From Herbidospora galbida (GTDB lineage Bacteria; Actinomycetota; Actinomycetes; Streptosporangiales; Streptosporangiaceae): a stretch of 64,000 nt of DNA. Shown here piece by piece: positions 1-8,261 of the stretch. The position numbers and the translations under genes are program-made. The notes under the pieces are model-generated. The model did not search any database, had not been told where the DNA came from, and saw only the letters and a list, made by a program, of their open reading frames with translations. Location: NCBI RefSeq assembly GCF_005233835.1, contig NZ_SZQA01000029.1, forward strand, positions 57,199 through 121,198, written 5' to 3'. Position 1 is the first letter of the stretch, and every line of letters starts with the position of its first letter.

Positions 1-1091
1 TCTCCCACGTCGCCCTCACGATCATGGGCGAAGGCCAGGTCAGAGACGGAAACGGCGTCCTGCGGCCGACAGGGGAAGCCCTCAAGGAAGCAGGCATCGA
101 GCCGATCGAGCTCGCCGCCAAAGAGGGCCTCGCGCTCATCAACGGCACCGACGGCATGCTCGGCATGCTCATCCTCGCCCTCGCCGACCTCCGCAACCTG
201 CTCAAGACCGCAGACATCTCCGCCGCGATGTCCGTCGAGGCGCTGCTGGGCACCGACGCCGTCTTCGCCGACGACCTGCAGAAGCTCCGACCCCACCCGG
301 GCCAGCGGGCCTCCGCCGCCAACCTCCGGGCACTGCTCAAGGATTCGGGCATCATGGCGTCGCACCGCGACGGCTCCTGCACCCGCGTCCAGGACGCCTA
401 CTCGCTCCGCTGCGCCCCCCAGGTCGCCGGCGCCGCGCGGGACACCGCCGACCATGCCGCGCTCGTCGCCGGCAGGGAGCTCCAGTCGGCCATCGACAAC
501 CCGGTCGTCCTGCACGACGGCCGGGTCGAGTCGAACGGGAACTTCCACGGCGCGCCCGTCGGCTACGTCCTCGACTTCCTCGCCATCGCGGTGGCCGACG
601 TCGCGTCGATGGCCGAGCGGCGGACCGACCGGATGCTCGACGTCGCGCGCAGCCACGGCCTGCCCGCGTTCCTCGCGCACGACCCGGGGGTCGACTCGGG
701 GCACATGATCGCCCAGTACACCCAGGCGGCCATCGTCTCCGAGCTCAAGCGGCTGGCCGTGCCGGCGAGCGTCGACTCGATCCCGTCGTCGGCGATGCAG
801 GAGGACCACGTCTCCATGGGCTGGTCGGCCGCGCGGAAGCTGCGCACGGCGATCGACGGGCTCACCCGGGTGCTCGCCATCGAGACGCTCACGGCCGCCC
901 GCGCGCTCGACCTGCGGGCGCCGCACCGGCCCGCGCCGGGGACCGGCGCGGCGCTGGCGCTGCTGCGGGAGTCGGTGGCCGGGCCCGGTCCCGACCGGTT
1001 CCTCGCGCCCGAGATCGAGTCGGTCGTGCGCCTGGTCGCCTCGGGCGCGCTGGTCGAGGCGGTGGAGAAGGTCACAGGCGAACTCGCCTAG
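1..1091 (+). CDS. hutH: Histidine ammonia-lyase, 5'-truncated by window edge
   Basis: Non-oxidative deamination of L-histidine to urocanate, first step of the Hut pathway, cytosolic. The frame is open from base 3, where it reads SHVALTIMGEG, the stretch that normally follows the ASGDLAPL motif carrying the MIO cofactor; the Ala-Ser-Gly triad itself therefore lies just outside the window. Visible family blocks are INGTDGMLG, RVQDAYSLRCAPQ, SNGNFHG and MQEDHVSMGW, all characteristic of HAL rather than fumarase relatives. About 362 of the usual ~510 residues are present and the C terminus is complete. An ATG at 24 is internal. Another MIO enzyme (tyrosine or phenylalanine ammonia-lyase) cannot be fully excluded without the N terminus. 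Confidence 0.92.
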   Translation, partial: SHVALTIMGEGQVRDGNGVLRPTGEALKEAGIEPIELAAKEGLALINGTDGMLGMLILALADLRNLLKTADISAAMSVEALLGTDAVFADDLQKLRPHPGQRASAANLRALLKDSGIMASHRDGSCTRVQDAYSLRCAPQVAGAARDTADHAALVAGRELQSAIDNPVVLHDGRVESNGNFHGAPVGYVLDFLAIAVADVASMAERRTDRMLDVARSHGLPAFLAHDPGVDSGHMIAQYTQAAIVSELKRLAVPASVDSIPSSAMQEDHVSMGWSAARKLRTAIDGLTRVLAIETLTAARALDLRAPHRPAPGTGAALALLRESVAGPGPDRFLAPEIESVVRLVASGALVEAVEKVTGELA

Positions 1092-1123
1092 TCACGGCCC
1101 CGCCGCTCACGGCGAAAAGGCGC

Positions 1124-1513
1124 TCACCGGCCGCTTCCGGCCAGGTCGGCGACGAGTTCCACCTCGACCACGAGGCCCGGCATGAACAGCCGCGACACCT
1201 CGACGGTCGTGCTGGCGGGCGGGGGAGACGGCATGTACCGCTGCCGCACCGCCGCGTGGTCGAGCAAGCCGTCCATGTCGGTGAGGAAGGTCCGGATGTG
1301 GACGACGTCCTCGAAGGTGCCCCCTTGATCTTCGAGGATGAGCCGGAGGTGTTCGTACACGACCTCGGACTGCCGGGTCATGTCGCCGGGCCCGACGACC
1401 TCGCCGGAGGCGTCGACGGCGACCTGGCCCGAGACGAACAGCAGGTCGCCGGTCCGGGCCGCGTGGGAGTAGCGCCCGTTCGTGGCCGGGACGGTGGCCG
1501 GGTTCAGTTTCAC
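1124..1513 (-). CDS. RidA family (YjgF/YER057c/UK114) protein
   Basis: 129-residue RidA-fold protein; the family hydrolyses reactive enamine/imine intermediates or acts on related small substrates. The sequence runs KLNPATVPATNGRYSHAA, then LLFVSGQVA, then VVHIRTFLTD and ends VVEVELVADLAG. The start is a GTG whose last two bases form part of the TGA of the upstream oxidoreductase gene (GTGA overlap, 1510-1513), so the two are translationally coupled. The long frame reading upstream in the same phase is antisense-like and is not used. Substrate cannot be told from sequence. Confidence 0.88.
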   Translation of the reverse strand: MKLNPATVPATNGRYSHAARTGDLLFVSGQVAVDASGEVVGPGDMTRQSEVVYEHLRLILEDQGGTFEDVVHIRTFLTDMDGLLDHAAVRQRYMPSPPPASTTVEVSRLFMPGLVVEVELVADLAGSGR

Positions 1514-2331
1514 GGCAGTTCCAGCAGGGCGGGCACGATGCCCGTGACGTCGGCCTCGCCGTGTCCGGCGGCGGCGGCCTGGGCGAAGCGGTCGCGGGCG
1601 GCGGCGGTCAGGGTCTGCACCTCGCCGGGGCCCTCGGTCGCGAGGGTCAGGTCTTTGGCCGCGAGGGCCAGCTTGAACCGGGTCTCGGGCACGCCGTTCT
1701 CCACCACCGGGCGCAGCCGTTCGCCGGCCGTGCCGAGCAGGGTCGCGTCGAGCAGGTCGAAGTAGTCGTCGGCCGACAGGCCGAGCCGCCGCACGTAGGC
1801 GAGGTTCTCGGCCAGCAGCACCTGCACCGACAACTGTCCCGCCATCACGGCCAGCTTCATCTTCGCGCCGGAGCCCGGTCCGCCGTAGTGGTGGACGGTT
1901 CCGAACACCCCGAGCACGTCTCTGACCTGGTCGACGTCGGCGGCGTCCCCACCCGCGATCACGCGCAGCTTGCCCTCGGTGGCGGGGCCGACCGTGCCGA
2001 GCACGGGCGCGTCGACCAGCCGGACGTCGTCGGGCAACTGGGCGCGCACCTCGGCCACGGCGTCGGGTCCGATGGTGGACATCTCCACCCAGATCGTCCC
2101 GGCCGACAGGCCCGGCTTGGCCGCCTCGACGACCTCCGCCACGGCGGCGGGGTTCGACAGCATCGAGATGACGATCGGCGCCCCCGACACCGCCTCGGCG
2201 GGCGAGCCGGCCACGGCGGCGCCGTCGAGCTCCTTGCGCGTGCGGTTCCACACGGTCACCTTCTGGCCCGCGGCGACGAGGCGGCGGGCCATGGGGGAAC
2301 CCATGTTCCCCAATCCCAGAAAAGCGATCAC
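1510..2331 (-). CDS. NAD(P)-dependent oxidoreductase, 6PGDH/3-hydroxyisobutyrate dehydrogenase family
   Basis: 273-residue beta-hydroxyacid dehydrogenase type protein. The N terminus MIAFLGLGNMGSPMARRL is the Rossmann dinucleotide site; VNR-type residues after the second strand (VWNRTRKE) suggest NADP preference. The substrate motif DAPVLGTVGPATEGKL replaces the common DAPVSGG, and GSGAKMKL carries the catalytic lysine. It may equally be an imine reductase-like member, as IREDs share this fold and often vary this loop. It forms an operon with the RidA gene and is divergent from the LysR gene at 2421, its likely regulator. Confidence 0.85.
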   Translation of the reverse strand: MIAFLGLGNMGSPMARRLVAAGQKVTVWNRTRKELDGAAVAGSPAEAVSGAPIVISMLSNPAAVAEVVEAAKPGLSAGTIWVEMSTIGPDAVAEVRAQLPDDVRLVDAPVLGTVGPATEGKLRVIAGGDAADVDQVRDVLGVFGTVHHYGGPGSGAKMKLAVMAGQLSVQVLLAENLAYVRRLGLSADDYFDLLDATLLGTAGERLRPVVENGVPETRFKLALAAKDLTLATEGPGEVQTLTAAARDRFAQAAAAGHGEADVTGIVPALLELP

Positions 2332-2354
2332 ATTTCGACCCTAGCCCTGCTCAA

Positions 2355-2406
2355 GGCATTCCACCAGCGCGTACATTTCATGGAAGGCATGCGGTCACGG
2401 AATGCC
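2355..2406. promoter_or_regulatory. Candidate LysR operator in divergent intergenic region
   Basis: The 89-bp gap between the oxidoreductase and LysR genes holds an 8-bp perfect inverted repeat, GGCATTCC at 2355-2362 and GGAATGCC at 2399-2406. Between them lies CATTTCATGGAAGGCATG (2373-2390), which has the T-N11-A character of LysR boxes. Placement between divergent genes fits LysR autoregulation; the assignment is inference. Confidence 0.35.
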
Positions 2407-2420
2407 AAAAAGGAGTTCTG

Positions 2421-3362
2421 GTGTTCGACACCGACGCCCTGCGCCTGATCGACGCGGTGGCCCGGCTGGGGTCCTTCACGGCGGCGGCCGTGGAGCTGCA
2501 GTACACGCAGTCGGCCGTGTCCCGGCGCGTCGCGGCGCTGGAGTCGCGCGCGGGCGGGCCGCTCTTCGAGCGGCTGCCCCGGGGGGTCCGCCTCACTCCC
2601 GCCGGCGCGACCCTCCACCGGCACACCCGTGAGGTGCTCGAACGCCTTCAGCGGGCCGAGGAGGAACTGGCCGCCGTCCACCTGGGGACCGGCGGGCGGC
2701 TGCGCGTGGGCGCCTTCGCGACGGCGAACGCCGCGCTGGTCCCGGCGGCGCTGAAGGACTACCGCGCCGCCTTCCCCGACGTCGACACCACCCTCATCGA
2801 GGGGATGACCGGCCACCTGGTCGAGCGGCTCGACCAGGGCGCCATCGACGTGGCCGTGGTCAGCGACTACCCGGCCGGGCTCGACGCGCCGCCCTCGATC
2901 GCCCTTCAGCCGCTGCTGGAGGAGGAGTTCCTCGTCGGCCTGCCCGCGGGCCACCGGCTCACCGGCCGGGCCGAGATCGACCTGCGCGACCTGCGCGACG
3001 ACAACTGGATCGAGGGCGCCCGCCCGGGTCAGGGCCTCATGCTGGCCGCCGTGTGCGCCGCCGCCGGGTTCACCCCGAGGGTCGGCATGCGGGTGGGGGA
3101 GTGGACGGCCAAGCTCGGCTTCGTCGCGGCCGGGCTGGGCGTGACGCTCGTCCCGGCCCTCGCCACCCAGGGCATGCGGCCCGACCTGGTGCTGCGCCCG
3201 ATCGCCGCGAACGCCCCGCGCCGGACCGTGTTCGCGGCGCTGCCGCGCGTGGCGCTGCCCGCAGCGCGGGAGCTGACGCGAGTGCTCGCGGAGGCCGCTG
3301 GGAGAATGGCCGGATGCACGACGCCTTCGCCCACGTCGCGGGCCGTCTGGCCACCGGCCTGA
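2421..3362 (+). CDS. LysR family transcriptional regulator
   Basis: 313-residue LTTR. The N-terminal winged HTH reads DAVARLGSFTAAAVELQYTQ followed by SAVSRRVAALE; the effector-binding domain begins near residue 92 (GRLRVGAFATA). The GTG start is preceded by AGGAG at 2411-2415. The last 49 bases overlap the pabB-like gene, so the C terminus (after about residue 297) is probably a non-conserved tail. It is divergent from the 6PGDH-like/RidA pair, its most likely target. Effector unknown. Confidence 0.9.
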   Translation: MFDTDALRLIDAVARLGSFTAAAVELQYTQSAVSRRVAALESRAGGPLFERLPRGVRLTPAGATLHRHTREVLERLQRAEEELAAVHLGTGGRLRVGAFATANAALVPAALKDYRAAFPDVDTTLIEGMTGHLVERLDQGAIDVAVVSDYPAGLDAPPSIALQPLLEEEFLVGLPAGHRLTGRAEIDLRDLRDDNWIEGARPGQGLMLAAVCAAAGFTPRVGMRVGEWTAKLGFVAAGLGVTLVPALATQGMRPDLVLRPIAANAPRRTVFAALPRVALPAARELTRVLAEAAGRMAGCTTPSPTSRAVWPPA

Positions 3363-4312
3363 GCGACGTCGCCACCGACTTGGCCGCCCTCGACGAGGGC
3401 GGCTGGTGGGCGGTCGTGGTGGAGTTCGAGGGCAAGGTCACCCTGGCCCGTTTCGACGACGTCCGCCCCGCCCCGCTGCCCGCTCCCAGCGGCCCCTGGA
3501 TCGGCCCGCGCCGCTCCGAGTGGCGCTCCTCGCTCGACCGGGCCGGCTACGAGGCGGGGGTCCGGGCCATCCGCGACCACATCGAGCGGGGCGAGGTCTA
3601 CCAGGCCAACCTGTGCCGGGTGCTGTCTGCGCCGCTCACCCACCGGAGCGATCCGCTGGCGCTGGCCGCGCTGCTGGCCGAGGGGAACCCGGCGCCCCAC
3701 TCGGCGGTCATCCACGTGCCGGGGCTGACCGTGGTGTCGGCCTCGCCGGAGCTCTACCTGGGGCGCAGCGGCCCGGTGATCACCTCGCGGCCGATCAAGG
3801 GGACCGGGGAGACGTACGACGACCTGCTGGAGAAGGACTACGCCGAGAACGTGATGATCGTCGATCTGGTCCGCAACGACCTCGGGATCGTCGCCGACGT
3901 CGGCTCCGTGACGGTTCCCGAGCTGCTGGCCGTGGAGGAGCATCCGGGGCTGGTGCACCTCGTGTCGACCGTCCAGGCGACCACCCGGAGGTCGTGGCCG
4001 GAAATCTTTGCCGCGACGTTCCCGCCCGGTTCCGTCACGGGTGCGCCGAAATCGTCCGCGCTGAGCATCATCAATGCGCTCGAACCAGCGCCGCGGGGGC
4101 CATACTGTGGGGCGGTGGGCTGGGTCGACGCCGATCGGCGCGAGGCCGCCCTGGCGGTGGGCATCCGCACCTTCTGGATCACCGGTGAGGAGATCCGCTT
4201 CGGCACCGGTGCCGGCATCACATGGGGCTCCGACCCCGGGCACGAATGGCGCGAGACGGAGCTGAAGGCGTCCCGGCTCATCGCGCTCGCATCCCGCTCA
4301 GACGAAGGGTAG
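3314..4312 (+). CDS. pabB: Aminodeoxychorismate synthase component I-like (anthranilate synthase family)
   Basis: 332-residue chorismate-binding enzyme converting chorismate plus ammonia to 4-amino-4-deoxychorismate on the route to p-aminobenzoate and folate. Signature blocks are RPIKGTGETYDD (Lys162, the catalytic lysine typical of PabB), ENVMIVDLVRNDLG, HLVSTV, PPGSVTGAPK and FGTGAGITWGSDP. It is shorter than classical PabB (~450 aa) because the N-terminal beta-sandwich is reduced to about 60 residues. The ATG at 3314 has GGAG at 3300-3303. Nine bases separate it from pabC, which supports PABA rather than tryptophan synthesis. No glutamine amidotransferase subunit is in view. Confidence 0.88.
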   Translation: MHDAFAHVAGRLATGLSDVATDLAALDEGGWWAVVVEFEGKVTLARFDDVRPAPLPAPSGPWIGPRRSEWRSSLDRAGYEAGVRAIRDHIERGEVYQANLCRVLSAPLTHRSDPLALAALLAEGNPAPHSAVIHVPGLTVVSASPELYLGRSGPVITSRPIKGTGETYDDLLEKDYAENVMIVDLVRNDLGIVADVGSVTVPELLAVEEHPGLVHLVSTVQATTRRSWPEIFAATFPPGSVTGAPKSSALSIINALEPAPRGPYCGAVGWVDADRREAALAVGIRTFWITGEEIRFGTGAGITWGSDPGHEWRETELKASRLIALASRSDEG

Positions 4313-4321
4313 AAGGCTCAC

Positions 4322-5155
4322 ATGGCGGTTCCCATCTGGGTCAACGGCGACCTGATCGCTCCCGAGAAGGCGGTCGTGTCCGTCTTCGACCACGGGCTCA
4401 TGGTCGGCGACGGCGTCTTCGAGACGATCAAGGTGACGAACGGTGAGGTCTTCGCCCTCACCCGCCACCTCGACCGCCTGGCCCTGTCGGCCAAGCGCAT
4501 GGACCTCCCCGAACCCGACACCGCCGCCATCGCCGACGGCGTCCGCGCGACGGTCGCCGCCGCGCCGAAGTGGCCGCTGGGCCGCATCCGCGTCACCTAC
4601 ACGAGCGGTCCGGGCCCGCTGGGCAGCGACCGGGGTTCCGAGGGCACCAACACGATCATCATCGTCGGCGAGCAGAAGCCGTTCCCGGTCACCGCCGACG
4701 TGGTCGTCGTCCCGTGGCCCCGCAACGAGCGGGGCGCGCTGACCGGCGTGAAGTCGACCTCCTACGGCGACAACGCCAAGGCCCTGGCCTACGCGAAGGA
4801 GCGCGGCGGCGGCGAGGCGATCTTCGAGAACCTGGCCGGCAACCTCTGCGAGGGCACCGGCAGCAACATCTTCATCGTCACCGGGGGCCGCCTGGTCACC
4901 CCGACCCTCTCGTCGGGCTGCCTGGCCGGCGTCACCCGCGCCCTGGCCCTGGAGTGGTACCCCGACGCCGTCGAGGAAGACGTCCCGCTGGCGGCCCTCT
5001 ACGACGCCGAAGAGGCCTTCCTGACCTCGACGACCCGCGACATCCAGCCGATCGGCCTCGTCGACGGCAAGGCCCTGCCGGTCGGCCCCGGCCCGGTCAC
5101 CCGCGCGGCGATGGAGGCCTTCGCGGCCCGCTCGGCCGACGACCTCGACCCGTGA
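4322..5155 (+). CDS. pabC: Aminodeoxychorismate lyase / class IV aminotransferase
   Basis: 277-residue PLP enzyme of fold type IV. With the preceding gene it would release p-aminobenzoate and pyruvate from aminodeoxychorismate. Family marks: FDHGLMVGDGVFETIK (N-terminal domain), the PLP lysine Lys144 in LTGVKSTSYGDN, ENLAGNLCEGTGSNIF and LTSTTRDIQPI. A branched-chain or D-amino-acid aminotransferase activity is the alternative, as the family is hard to separate by sequence; the pabB neighbour decides for PabC. Confidence 0.87.
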   Translation: MAVPIWVNGDLIAPEKAVVSVFDHGLMVGDGVFETIKVTNGEVFALTRHLDRLALSAKRMDLPEPDTAAIADGVRATVAAAPKWPLGRIRVTYTSGPGPLGSDRGSEGTNTIIIVGEQKPFPVTADVVVVPWPRNERGALTGVKSTSYGDNAKALAYAKERGGGEAIFENLAGNLCEGTGSNIFIVTGGRLVTPTLSSGCLAGVTRALALEWYPDAVEEDVPLAALYDAEEAFLTSTTRDIQPIGLVDGKALPVGPGPVTRAAMEAFAARSADDLDP

Positions 5156-5778
5156 GACGTGCCGTCTTAGCGGCCATCGCCCTGACGGCGGTGGCCGCCT
5201 GCACCCCCGGCGCGGACGACCCGCGCCCGGTGGTGGCGGGTTCGGGCCCGCCGGTGGTCCTGCCCGGCGCCCCCGGCGAGAGCGGCACCGTCGCGACCCC
5301 CGGCCAGACCCTCGGCACCTACGCGCCCGACGTGTCCGCGGCCGACGTGCGCTTCGCCGAAGGCATGATCGGCCACCACCGGCAGGCCCTGGAGATGACC
5401 GGCCTGGTCGCCGACCGCGCCGCGAACGAGCAGGTGAAGGCCCTGGCCGGCCGCATCACGGCGGCCCAGCAGCCCGAGATCGGCGTCCTGGGTGGCTGGC
5501 TGAACCGCCTGGGCCGCGAGATCCCCGCTGGTCACGCCCACACCACCGGCTACGGCATGGCCTCGCCGGCGGAGATGAACGACCTGCGGGCGGCGCGCGG
5601 GGAGGCCTTCGACCGGCTGTTCCTGACGCTGATGATCCGCCACCACGAAGGGGCGGTGACGATGGCGGGGGAGCAGCTGAAGGGCGGCCGCGACCAGCTG
5701 ATGCGGACGCTGGCGCTCGACATCGTGACGGGCCAGCAGATCGAGATCGGCCGCATGCGCTCGATGCTGGCGGGCTAG
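5152..5778 (+). CDS. DUF305 family lipoprotein
   Basis: 208-residue secreted lipoprotein. The GTG at 5152 overlaps the pabC stop (GTGA). MRRAVLAAIALTAVAAC is a lipoprotein signal with the modified cysteine at residue 17. The mature part has the DUF305 (ferritin-like fold) histidine motifs MIGHHRQALEM and MIRHHEGAVTMA, so metal binding is likely, perhaps copper, as DUF305 proteins are often found with copper genes. It ends 4 bases inside the convergent NUDIX gene. No role in PABA synthesis is evident; co-transcription may be incidental. Confidence 0.88.
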   Translation: MRRAVLAAIALTAVAACTPGADDPRPVVAGSGPPVVLPGAPGESGTVATPGQTLGTYAPDVSAADVRFAEGMIGHHRQALEMTGLVADRAANEQVKALAGRITAAQQPEIGVLGGWLNRLGREIPAGHAHTTGYGMASPAEMNDLRAARGEAFDRLFLTLMIRHHEGAVTMAGEQLKGGRDQLMRTLALDIVTGQQIEIGRMRSMLAG

Positions 5779-6482
5779 GGCTCGTCGGTGGTCGTCCGCA
5801 GCAATGGCGGGATCAGCAGAGTCGCCGGCCCCCGCGTGTAGAGGGCTGCCGGACGTCCCACGTCGGGGAATCGCCGCTCACCCGTCGGCACGATGAATCC
5901 CGCGGTGTTCGTCACCTTGCGGCGGAAGTTGCTCGGGTCGAGTCTCTGACCCCACACGGCCTCATAGACATGCCGAAGGTCGGCGACGGTGAAGGGTTCC
6001 TTGCAGAAGGTGGCCGCCGCGGTCGTGTGCTCCAGGCGCGCCCGCGCCGATTCGAGACAGTCACGCAGGATCTCCTCGTGGTCGAAGGCCAGCTCTGTGG
6101 CCAATGCCTGCTCGACCGGTATCCATCGCGCGGCCGCCGCGTCGGTCCCCGCGACCGGGAGCGGCAGCTCCGGGCCGAGCGCGAGGTAGGCGATCGTGAT
6201 GACCCGTCCACGAGGGTCCCGCCCGGGCTCGCTGTAGGCCCGAAGCTGCTCGAGGGTGATGTCACCGGCCAGCAGACCGGTCTCCTCGGCGAGTTCCCGG
6301 TACGCCGCGCCCTCGAGGGTCTCGCCGTCGCGAACGAATCCACCCGGGAGCGCGGGGCGGCCCAGGTATGGCGGGTTGCCCCGGTCTATCAGCAGGACGT
6401 GCAGCTCGCCTGAGCGAACGGTAAGGATCACCAGATCGGCGGTCACCCGGATGGACGGCCGGGGCAGGCGGGTCACGGTCAT
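5775..6482 (-). CDS. NUDIX-domain transcriptional regulator, NrtR-like
   Basis: About 235 residues: an N-terminal NUDIX domain and a C-terminal winged HTH (roughly residues 155-215), the architecture of NrtR, which senses ADP-ribose to control NAD metabolism. The Nudix box is intact (GFVRDGETLEGAAYRELAEE followed by TGL), so hydrolase activity is possible, unlike many NrtR proteins. ATG at 6482 or GTG at 6488 starts it; a further upstream ATG (6518) lies within the operator repeats and is disfavoured. It faces away from the membrane-protein/phosphorylase operon, and paired operator-like sites lie between them. Confidence 0.85.
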   Translation of the reverse strand: MTVTRLPRPSIRVTADLVILTVRSGELHVLLIDRGNPPYLGRPALPGGFVRDGETLEGAAYRELAEETGLLAGDITLEQLRAYSEPGRDPRGRVITIAYLALGPELPLPVAGTDAAAARWIPVEQALATELAFDHEEILRDCLESARARLEHTTAAATFCKEPFTVADLRHVYEAVWGQRLDPSNFRRKVTNTAGFIVPTGERRFPDVGRPAALYTRGPATLLIPPLLRTTTDEP

Positions 6483-6500
6483 CGCCACACAGTACAGGTA

Positions 6501-6558
6501 ATGGTCAACTTGACCCAAAGTAGGCCCTTCCTTTATGGTCGACTTGACCTAAAGGAGG
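6501..6558. promoter_or_regulatory. Tandem operator-like repeats between NUDIX regulator and membrane-protein gene
   Basis: Two 24-bp copies, 6501-6524 and 6535-6558, start with ATGGTC and differ at only three positions; their starts are 34 bp apart, close to three helical turns. Each has an inverted repeat core: GGTCAA-C-TTGACC at 6503-6515 and GGTCGA-C-TTGACC at 6537-6549. The second copy runs into the AGGAGG ribosome-binding site of the 6564 gene. Position suggests that the NUDIX-HTH protein represses both directions; this is inference. Confidence 0.7.
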
Positions 6559-6563
6559 TCGGA

Positions 6564-8261
6564 ATGCGCACCCTCCGCTTGGACGCCGCGACCCGCCACC
6601 TTTGCGCGGGGGTCTACCTCGACCGGATATTCCGCATCAAAGTCCTGCACAAGGTGCACAACGACACCCGGCACATGATCGCGCCCTCCTACGGGTTCGA
6701 CCTCGTGCCTGTCATCCGGCATGCCTGGCGTGCCTGGATCCTGGAACACGCGCAGCATGTCGCTGTCGTGCTGGTGCTCTCGGTGGGCTTCGCGGCCAAT
6801 CCGCCGGCCGTGGCCGGCGTCGGATGCGTGTTGTGCGTGGTGACGGTGGTCCGGTTGGCCGCGCGTAAGGGGAGCGAGCTGGCACGCCGGCAGGCGAAAG
6901 CGGCCGCTGACTCCTTCCTCCACCGCGTCACCTGGCGGAGTGACACCGAGGCGCTGCGGCAGGGGCGGCGCATCGTCCGCCTTGGCGCGTGGGCCGTGCT
7001 CGGCCTGCTGACTGTGCCCTTCTTGCTGGCGAGCATGCAGGGAGTGCACCCGGAAGCGATGGTGCGGACCACGCTGCTGCTGCTCGGGCTCCTCGCCGGT
7101 GTCGTCGCCGTACGGGCGGCGGTCACTCAGCGGTGCATGAACGTCATGCACAACGCCGATCCGCTCTATAACACGCCCACCACTGCGCGCCTGGCCGGCA
7201 TCGCCGCGCAGCAGCACCACCCCGTGGTCATCTACCGGCGACCCGAGCCGCCCGCCTCGGATGAGGATGACGAGTTCCGGCTGCCCAGGCTCCGCCTCGA
7301 CGAAGAGGAAGAGGAGTTCTTCGTCGGAGCCGGGTTGCTCGTGCACCGCTGGATGCCACCACTTGCCATCCAGCTTCGCGCCGAGGGTGATGGCGAGGAG
7401 AAGGATGAGTTCGCGCGACCCCCCTTCAGGGCCTCCGAACTCGTCGCCTACCTGCGCGGCGCCATGGCTCCCATTGGTGACGCCGACGACCCGACGTCCC
7501 TCCCCGGCTTTCAGATCCGCGATCGCCTCTACGCCCCGGAAGACGACGTGGTCGACCGGCCCGCTTGGTTGTGGAAAGGGCTCGACCAGTCCGAGATCGA
7601 CGCCGCCGTCGACAGTCCCTACGGCGCGCTGCACCACTTTCTGGAGATCAGGACCAGCGCAACCGGCGAGATCGTCACCACGGTCTTCCTACGCGTCACC
7701 GTCAAGGGCCGTACCCTCAGCCTCGACTTCGCGGCGACCGCGCTCACCCGTACACCCAGGGAGTTCCAGATCCTCGAAGGTCATGCCGAGTCCGGTGGCG
7801 GAGCGGTCGTCCGCGCCGTGCTGCGGGCGCTGGCCGGGCTCCCGGGGCAGGTCAGTGCGGCGTACTGGCTGGTGCTCGCGCCGTGGACCCTGTTGGGGGC
7901 CTGCCTGGCCGGGCGGAACGGGTTGGTCCGGCCGCGTCGGGGCCGCACGGTTGGTCCGGTGGTCAGCATCCGGGCCGAGCGGGCGACCGACTGGGAGAAC
8001 AAGTCGGCGTTCGACGAGGTCACCATTCAGGACCATGTGAAGTTGATCGAGCTTCGACTCCTGAACTGCACCGAGACCTTTCTGCGGGGGCGTGGTGTGG
8101 ACGTGTCGGGCTTCAGCAAACGCGCGGCCAGCATCATCAACGCCGGAATCCTCAACATGGGCGGACGGGTCGACGTCAAGGACTCCGCCGTCGGACCCAA
8201 CTCGCAGTACCGCAACGACGTCCGCGACGACAGCAAGGCCGAAGAGGGAGCGCACGGATGA
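6564..8261 (+). CDS. Membrane protein with C-terminal short signalling motif, unknown family
   Basis: 565 residues; ATG at 6564 follows AGGAGG at 6553-6558. Hydrophobic segments lie at about 64-98 (two helices), 139-160 and 168-188, with another near 435-455. A long charged cytosolic-looking region with an acidic stretch (near 230-255) lies between. The C terminus, residues 524-549, carries IINAGILNMGG then VDVKDSAVGPNSQY. The same motif occurs near the N terminus of the next gene product, whose ATGA overlaps this stop. No enzyme domain is recognised. The likely role is a membrane sensor or scaffold that recruits the phosphorylase-fold partner. Confidence 0.75.
   Translation: MRTLRLDAATRHLCAGVYLDRIFRIKVLHKVHNDTRHMIAPSYGFDLVPVIRHAWRAWILEHAQHVAVVLVLSVGFAANPPAVAGVGCVLCVVTVVRLAARKGSELARRQAKAAADSFLHRVTWRSDTEALRQGRRIVRLGAWAVLGLLTVPFLLASMQGVHPEAMVRTTLLLLGLLAGVVAVRAAVTQRCMNVMHNADPLYNTPTTARLAGIAAQQHHPVVIYRRPEPPASDEDDEFRLPRLRLDEEEEEFFVGAGLLVHRWMPPLAIQLRAEGDGEEKDEFARPPFRASELVAYLRGAMAPIGDADDPTSLPGFQIRDRLYAPEDDVVDRPAWLWKGLDQSEIDAAVDSPYGALHHFLEIRTSATGEIVTTVFLRVTVKGRTLSLDFAATALTRTPREFQILEGHAESGGGAVVRAVLRALAGLPGQVSAAYWLVLAPWTLLGACLAGRNGLVRPRRGRTVGPVVSIRAERATDWENKSAFDEVTIQDHVKLIELRLLNCTETFLRGRGVDVSGFSKRAASIINAGILNMGGRVDVKDSAVGPNSQYRNDVRDDSKAEEGAHG

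Noticed and set aside
1513..2251. Extension of the RidA gene into a 375-residue protein
   Set aside because: The added part is Arg/Gly-rich antisense-like sequence in the 6PGDH-like gene; the GTG at 1513 gives a standard RidA length.
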